Shown in pieces: positions 58,736-64,000 of a DNA stretch of 64,000 nucleotides. Location: assembly GCA_029237815.1 (NCBI GenBank), contig JAQZBP010000006.1, forward strand, positions 248,001 through 312,000, given 5' to 3'. Under the pieces are notes generated by a model, which made no database searches, was not told the DNA's origin, and was given only the letters and a program-made list of their open reading frames with translations. The translations under genes and the position numbers were made by a program. Every line of letters begins with the position of its first letter. Position 1 is the first letter of the stretch. Source of the stretch: Moraxellaceae bacterium. Lineage in GTDB: Bacteria; Pseudomonadota; Gammaproteobacteria; Pseudomonadales; Moraxellaceae.

Positions 58736-59221
58736 TCAAGCGAGCAGGCGCGCTTCCAGCGCGTCGAGGTCGGGAATCACGGTCAGCTCGCCGGCGTAGC
58801 GCACCTTGAGGAATTCCATGGGGCCGGTGGGCGCACCCTCGAGGTCCTCGAGCTCGGCGATCTTCACCTTGGCCAGGCGCGGGATGCCCTGCACGGCGAT
58901 GCCGTAGTACGGCAGGTCGCGCTGCGCGCTGATGCCGGACAGGATGGCGATGCGTTCGTACTCGCGCGGCGCGGCATTGTCGTTCAGCCCCTCGAAGGCC
59001 ACGACGGGAATGCGCATCTCGCGCCACATGACGAAGCCCTGGTGCCACTCCGGCGCATTCTCGGGCGGCGGCTGCCGGTCGTTGGCGGACACCACTTCGG
59101 CCACCGTCACGTTGGGCAGCAGCAGCTGCTTGCCGGTCACCGGCGTGATCAGGCAGGCAATGGTGCCGGTGGTGGCGCCAAGCAGCGTGGTCTGGTTGAG
59201 CGTGAGCTGGGTAGTGGCCAT
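58736..59221 (-). CDS. chpC: CheW-like protein (ChpC)
   Basis: A 161-residue CheW-domain protein: ACLITPVTGKQLLLPNVTVAEVV, FVMWREMRIPVVAFEGLN and GIAVQGIPRLAKV. It is the last gene of the chpA-chpB-chpC order and is 11 bases after chpB, so it is most like ChpC, an accessory coupling protein of the type IV pilus chemosensory system. Confidence 0.85.
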   Translation of the reverse strand: MATTQLTLNQTTLLGATTGTIACLITPVTGKQLLLPNVTVAEVVSANDRQPPPENAPEWHQGFVMWREMRIPVVAFEGLNDNAAPREYERIAILSGISAQRDLPYYGIAVQGIPRLAKVKIAELEDLEGAPTGPMEFLKVRYAGELTVIPDLDALEARLLA

Positions 59222-59232
59222 GTCATTCCGCC

Positions 59233-60249
59233 TCAGGCGGCCGCGGAAACGCGGCTGCGTACGTGTTCAACAAGATGCGCGGCCAGTTCGGCCGGGGTGC
59301 CGTTGAAGGTCACCACGCCGGTGGCGCGCATGGAATCGGGCTGGCTGGCGCAGGCGCAGCTCTCGGCAGTTTGCGCCCAGATGAAGCCGCCAGCCTCCTG
59401 CATCAGGCGGCCGGAAATGGAACCGTCGCCGCCCATGCCGCTGAAGATCAGCGCGCCGGCACGGTTGCCGAAGCGGCGCGTCACGTTCGCCATCATCTGG
59501 TCGATGGAGGGCGAGTACGGCCCGTCCCACTCGATGCCGCGCACGATCACGGCACCGGTTTCATCGAAATCGATCTCGCTTTCCACCGGCGCGATGAGCA
59601 GCTCGCCGTGACGCAGGCGATCGCCGGCACCGGCGATCGCGCAGGGCATGCCGTTGTGGCGCACCAGCACACGCGTCAGCGTCGACTGCATGCGCACGTC
59701 GATGTGCTGCGCGAGCACGAAGGCGACCGGCAGCCCCTTCGGCATGCAGTCGAGGAATTCCTTTACCGCGGCCGGTCCACCCAGCGAGGCGGCCAGCACG
59801 ACCACGAGCTCGAGGCCGTCGGCGTGGTGCGCCGTGATTTCCGGCGGCAATTCCAGCGCCACGGGTGCGGAGGCCGGCTCCGTCTGCTCGAGCACGTCGA
59901 GCCTTTCGTCGAGCACGGGCTCGCCCACGGTTTCCTTCAGCTTGACGAAGACGCGGCGCTCCCAGCGCGGGTAGTTGCGCGTGCCCTGCGCGGGCGCCTG
60001 CTCGAGGCCGAACAGGATGGGTGCGGCGGAATGGTCGAGCAGGCGGTCGAGGAAGTCGTCGTCCTCGTCCTGCATGTCCACCACCCAGACATCGAGCTCG
60101 GCGCTGTCGAGCGCGGCTTCGTCGAGCTTGTCAGGCGAGGTGTTGAAGCACAGCTCGTAGCCGTGCCCCTTCACCGCCTGCGCCAGCGCGATGCGCTGCA
60201 GATTGGAGTCGCTGACTACACCGACGCGCGGATTGCGACGCTCAGTCAT
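59233..60249 (-). CDS. chpB: CheB-type methylesterase (ChpB)
   Basis: A 338-residue protein: an N-terminal region resembling a degraded receiver (PRVGVVSDSNLQRIALAQAV ... VWVVDMQ) and a C-terminal CheB methylesterase with the catalytic Ser in VLAASLGGP, His in VLAQHIDVR and Asp in IFSGMGGDGS. It removes methyl groups from the chemoreceptor (PilJ-like). The receiver lacks a clear phosphorylation Asp pair; activation may differ. It lies 9 bases after chpA. Confidence 0.88.
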   Translation of the reverse strand: MTERRNPRVGVVSDSNLQRIALAQAVKGHGYELCFNTSPDKLDEAALDSAELDVWVVDMQDEDDDFLDRLLDHSAAPILFGLEQAPAQGTRNYPRWERRVFVKLKETVGEPVLDERLDVLEQTEPASAPVALELPPEITAHHADGLELVVVLAASLGGPAAVKEFLDCMPKGLPVAFVLAQHIDVRMQSTLTRVLVRHNGMPCAIAGAGDRLRHGELLIAPVESEIDFDETGAVIVRGIEWDGPYSPSIDQMMANVTRRFGNRAGALIFSGMGGDGSISGRLMQEAGGFIWAQTAESCACASQPDSMRATGVVTFNGTPAELAAHLVEHVRSRVSAAA

Positions 60250-60258
60250 GCCGTTTCC

Positions 60259-61875
60259 TCACTTCACCGTCGCGGCCGCAAGCAGCTCGGAAATCGTTTC
60301 AAGCAGTTGCTCTTCCTGGAACGGCTTGCCCATGTAGCAGTTCACGCCGATCTGGAAGGCGCGCTCGCGATGCTTTTCGCCGGTACGCGAGGTGATCATG
60401 ATGATCGGCAGGTCTTCGAGGTGCGGGTTGTGACGCACCAGCGTCGCCACTTCGAAGCCGTCCATGCGCGGCATTTCGATGTCGAGCAGCATGATGTCGG
60501 GGCGTGCATCCTCGAGCTTGGCGATCGCGTCCATCCCGTCCTTCGCGAGCAACACTTCGTAGCCGTGGCGCTCGAGCAGGCGCGAGGTCACCTTGCGCAC
60601 CGTCACCGAGTCGTCGACCACCATGACCTGACGCGTGCGCTTGTCCTCGACCGGGGTCGGCAGCGCTTCGACGCCGCCGATGGAGATGCGCGGCGTGACG
60701 AGCGAGGCGGCGCGCAGCATGGCCGTCACGTCGAGAATGATGACCACGGAGCCGTCGCCGAGAATGGTGGCGCCGGACAGGCCGGCCACGGTCGCAAGCT
60801 GGGCGCCCACGGCCTTCACCACGATTTCGCGCGAACCGATGAGCTGGTCCACCTGGATGGCGACGCGCTGTTCGCTGCCGCGGATCAGCAGCACCGGCAG
60901 CGGCATGGTCTGGCCGACCAGATTGGGCGACTTCACGCCGTGCACGAATTCGCCCAGATAATTCAGCCGGTAGGTGACGCTGGCGTATTCGAACAGCGGC
61001 GCATCCGGGCCATAGTAGGTTTCGAGCTCGTAAGGGCTGGCGCGCACGATACCTTCGATCTGCGCCAGCGGAATCGCATAGATGTCCTCGCCGACACGCA
61101 CCATCAGCGCGCGGTTCACCGCCACGGTGAACGGCAGGCGGATGGTGAAGGTGGTGCCCTGGCCCGTGACGGAGTGGATGGAGACCACGCCGCCCATCTG
61201 CTTGATTTCGGACTGCACCACGTCCATGCCGACGCCGCGGCCGGACACCTGCGTCACCTTCGCCGCCGTGGAGAAACCGGCGTGGAAGATGAACTGGATG
61301 ACGTCCTGGTCGGAGATGTCCTGGCCTTCGGTGATCAGCCCGCGCTCCAGCGCCTTGGCACGCACGGCGGCGATGTTGATGCCGCGGCCGTCGTCGGCCA
61401 GCGTCAGCACCACTTCACCGCCTTCGCGTGCCAGCGTCAGCGTGACGCGGCCCTGCGCCGGCTTGCCGGCGGCGGTACGACCGGCCGGGTCTTCGAGACC
61501 GTGGTCGACCGAGTTGCGCAGCATGTGTTCGAGCGGCGCGACGATACGCTCCAACAGCGTACGGTCCATTTCGCCTTCGGGGTTGATCACGTCCAGGTCG
61601 GCGGGCTTGCCCACTTCCTGGCCGGTCTGGCGCACGATGCGCTTGAGGCGCGGCACCAGGCGCGAGAAGGGCACCATGCGCGAACGCATGAGGCCTTCCT
61701 GCAGTTCGGTATTGATGCGGGCCTGCTGCAGCAGCAGGGTTTCCGTGTCCTTGGCCTTGTCGATCAGCGTCGACTTCAGGTCGAGCAAGTCGGAGGCGGA
61801 TTCGGCGAGCGCTTTCGAGAGCTGGTTCAGGGACGAGTACTGGTCCATTTCCAGCGGGTCGAAGTCTTCGTACAC
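60259..61875 (-). CDS. chpA: ChpA C-terminal part: dimerisation, kinase, CheW and receiver domains
   Basis: This 538-residue frame carries the ChpA C-terminal half: helical dimerisation region (EMDQYSSLNQLSKALAESASDL), the ATPase domain (LRNSVDHGLEDP, SGRGVGMDVV, GQGTTFTIRLP), a CheW-like domain and a final receiver with Asp in IMLLDIEMPRMDGF. It cannot begin on its own with a normal start: it begins at a GTG directly where the N-terminal half, in another frame, ends. Taken with the entry at 61415-64000 this is one gene broken near 61877. Confidence 0.85.
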   Translation of the reverse strand: MYEDFDPLEMDQYSSLNQLSKALAESASDLLDLKSTLIDKAKDTETLLLQQARINTELQEGLMRSRMVPFSRLVPRLKRIVRQTGQEVGKPADLDVINPEGEMDRTLLERIVAPLEHMLRNSVDHGLEDPAGRTAAGKPAQGRVTLTLAREGGEVVLTLADDGRGINIAAVRAKALERGLITEGQDISDQDVIQFIFHAGFSTAAKVTQVSGRGVGMDVVQSEIKQMGGVVSIHSVTGQGTTFTIRLPFTVAVNRALMVRVGEDIYAIPLAQIEGIVRASPYELETYYGPDAPLFEYASVTYRLNYLGEFVHGVKSPNLVGQTMPLPVLLIRGSEQRVAIQVDQLIGSREIVVKAVGAQLATVAGLSGATILGDGSVVIILDVTAMLRAASLVTPRISIGGVEALPTPVEDKRTRQVMVVDDSVTVRKVTSRLLERHGYEVLLAKDGMDAIAKLEDARPDIMLLDIEMPRMDGFEVATLVRHNPHLEDLPIIMITSRTGEKHRERAFQIGVNCYMGKPFQEEQLLETISELLAAATVK

Positions 61876-64000
61876 GGGTGATGGAGGTTTCGCCGGCGAG
61901 GTTCACCAGCTTTTCCAGCAGGTCGGACGGCACGCGGATCATTTCCTGCGGGCCGCGGGCCGACGTGTCCTTGATGAAGCCGCCGAGCATGGAGGGCGGC
62001 TTCGCTCCGCCGCTGGCCACCAGCGTCTTCGGCGCCGCCGCGGGCACCGGCGCAGACGCCTTCACAGGCGCCGGCGTGGCAGCCACCGGCGCCGGGGCGG
62101 CCGGCTGCTCCGGCACGGCCGCGGCGGCGGCTGCGGCAGCGCGGCTGCTCACCGCCTTGATGCCTGCGAGCACGGCTTCGAGCCGGTCGTTGAGCGAGGC
62201 GAAGAAATCGTTGTCGGCCTTGCGGCTGCCGCTCTGGATGGTGACGAGTTCGGTTTCCCAGTCGTGGGCGATGTCGCCCAGCTGCTTGAGGCCGGCCAGG
62301 CGCGCGCCGCCCTTCAGCGTGTGCAGGTGCCGCATCAGCGCCTCGAGCGGCGCCGTGGCGTCATGGTTGTCCAGCCACTCGTTGAGCGCGGTCTCGATGC
62401 CTTCGGCGAGCTCCTCCGACTCCTCGAGGAAGATCTCCAGGATGTCGTTGTCGACGTTCTCCGGCACCGGCGCCGCTTCGATGGCGCGCGGCGCCGGCAT
62501 TTCCACCGGGGCGGCGGGCGCAGGCGCCTCCGCTGCCACCGGCTTCAGCGTCACCGTGGCCGGCGTGTCCTGGAAATGCTCGGGATCGGCAATGTAGGCG
62601 TTGATCTGATGAACGAGGTCGGCAGTGTCCGGGCAGGCCTGCGCGCCGCGCAGCGCCTCGACGGCGTCGGCGAGCCGGTCGTGGCAGCGCTGCAGCAGGC
62701 TGAAGAGCTGGCCGGTCGGCGTCATCAGGCCGCCGCACACGCCCTCGTAAAGGAACTCGAGCTGGTGGGCGAGATCGCCGAGCGCGGGAATTTCCGCCAT
62801 GCGCGCGCCACCCTTCAGGGTGTGCAGGCCACGCTGCAACTCCTGCACGGGCAGGGTGTTGTTCGGATCGGACTTCCAGGTCGCGAGCTGCTCGCTCGTG
62901 GCATCGACGATTTCGCCGGCCTCTTCCAGGAAGATTTCCAGCAGCTCGGGATCGAAATTCGACACTGCCGCTTCCGGCACCGTGGCGACCACCACGGGCG
63001 CGGGCGGCACCGGTGCCGGTTCGGGCGCGGCGGCTGCGGCCGCCGCGGGGAAGAATTCTGCAAAGATCGCGTCGCTGTCGCCCGCGCCCTCTGCATCGGT
63101 CTCAACTGCGGCAGGCGCCAGGTCCTGCGACGCCGCGGCCATTTCCAGTGACAGGTCATCCGCTGCGGACAGGGTGTCCTCGGCCGGGAGCTCGATCGCC
63201 TCGACCGCGGCGAGGGAATCGCCCGGCTCCATGGCGAAGTCCTGGTTCCAGGGCTCGGCCGGCGCTTCGGCAATCGGTGCGGCGGGCGCCACGGCGCCGA
63301 GGTTCACGCCAGCGGCCGGATCGCGGCGATAGGCATTGATGGCGTTGACGAGGTCGATGCCGGCCGGGCAGCGGCCAGTGTTGCGCAGCTCGCTGACCAT
63401 GTCGGCCAGACGGTCGTGGCAACGCTGCAGCAGGTCGACGAGGTCGGGCGTCGACGGATAGCGGCCATCGACCAGGCCTTCGTAAAGGAACTCGAGTTCA
63501 TGCCCGAGATCGCCGAGCGGGCGGATCTCCGCCAGGCGGGCACCGCCCTTCAGCGTGTGCAGGTGGCGCTGCAGTGCCGCCAGCGCCGGCGTGTTCTCAT
63601 TGTCGCGGCGCCAGTTGTCGAGTTCGCTCTCGGCGGCCTCGAGCACCTCGTCCGCCTCTTCCAGGAAAATCTCCAGCAGCTCGGGATCGACGGAGCCGAC
63701 GGAGGTCATTGCTGCGGCATCCTGCCAGGCGTTGTCGTCGCCTTCGGTGACGAGCTCGGCCAGGCTCTGCTGCACCTCGGGCTCGAATGCCGCCTCGGCA
63801 GGCTCGTCGCTGATGACCGGCGCCGGTGCCGCCGACTGGTTGTCCAGCATATCCTGCAGGTGTGTCAGCAGCGCCTCGTTGGGCTGCACGGTCTGGCTGG
63901 CCGCCAAGGTATCGAACACATTGACGATCTCGTCATGCGCCGACGCCAGGTCGTTGAGCAGCTCGCCCTCGGGCGAGAGTTCGAGCGTGCCGAGCCGGCG
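61415..64000 (-). pseudogene. chpA: ChpA N-terminal part with Hpt domains, frameshifted (partial)
   Basis: This part continues beyond the right end of the window. It holds three histidine phosphotransfer domains with HTLKGGARLAE, HTLKGGARMAE and HTLKGGARLAG, separated by Ala/Pro/Val-rich linkers. The frame reads into the P1-P3 region LVNLAGETSITR at about 61880-61920, then meaningless sequence to 61415, while the correct protein continues in another frame (60259-61875). In ChpA homologues some 55-65 residues lie between these motifs, so a deletion plus frameshift is likely. The gene is therefore inactive unless this is an assembly error. Confidence 0.85.

Overview
The window is a 64 kb piece of a high-GC chromosome from a gammaproteobacterium. 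Evidence for this: a Chp-type chemosensory cluster (chpA-chpB-chpC) of the kind that controls type IV pili, a class III sirtuin, an OprC-like copper receptor, and an ectoine/hydroxyectoine operon that points to a halotolerant or marine lifestyle. I would place it near the Xanthomonadales/Nevskiales or a halophilic Chromatiales-like group, but the sequence alone does not fix the genus. No rRNA, tRNA or CRISPR array was seen.

Layout. 1-4.8 kb: tail of an unidentified gene, a hemerythrin, a large EF-hand membrane protein, an alpha/beta hydrolase and a sirtuin. 4.9-11.2 kb: a minus-strand carbon cluster tkt-gap-pgk-fba plus a small protein. 11.5-16.2 kb: a MarC membrane protein, then marR-ectA-ectB-ectC-ectD for ectoine and 5-hydroxyectoine. 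16.5-19.8 kb: metK and three minus-strand genes. 19.8-30.1 kb: about twenty short minus-strand genes separated by attC-like recombination sites, i.e. an integron cassette array with no integrase in the window (a CALIN). 30.2-33.2 kb: a GlxA-type AraC regulator divergent from a GST-SnoaL-MAPEG-cupin operon. 33.3-41.4 kb: an AT-richer accessory island with a PIN-like protein, a 1600-residue lipase-STAND ATPase, and a second small cassette cluster that includes a HEPN-like protein. 41.6-51.5 kb: a copper TonB receptor, a DUF4404 protein, a kinase remnant and its intact hybrid-kinase paralogue, then ahcY behind a SAH riboswitch, metF and bioA. 51.5-58 kb: a membrane beta-propeller protein, rsmE, ggt, a dicarboxylate/amino-acid symporter and small membrane proteins. 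58.1-64 kb: cytochrome b561 and the chpC, chpB and chpA genes, with chpA broken by a frameshift and apparent deletion.

How the parts work together. MetK, AhcY and MetF are three enzymes of the activated-methyl cycle; the SAH riboswitch ties AhcY production to S-adenosylhomocysteine. BioA also uses S-adenosylmethionine, as amino donor. The tkt-gap-pgk-fba operon serves glycolysis/gluconeogenesis and the non-oxidative pentose-phosphate pathway, or a Calvin-type cycle. The ect operon makes compatible solutes. The most unusual material is the integrase-less cassette array, rich in secreted and small membrane proteins, and the island around the lipase-STAND protein, which has the architecture expected of an NLR-like anti-phage sensor.
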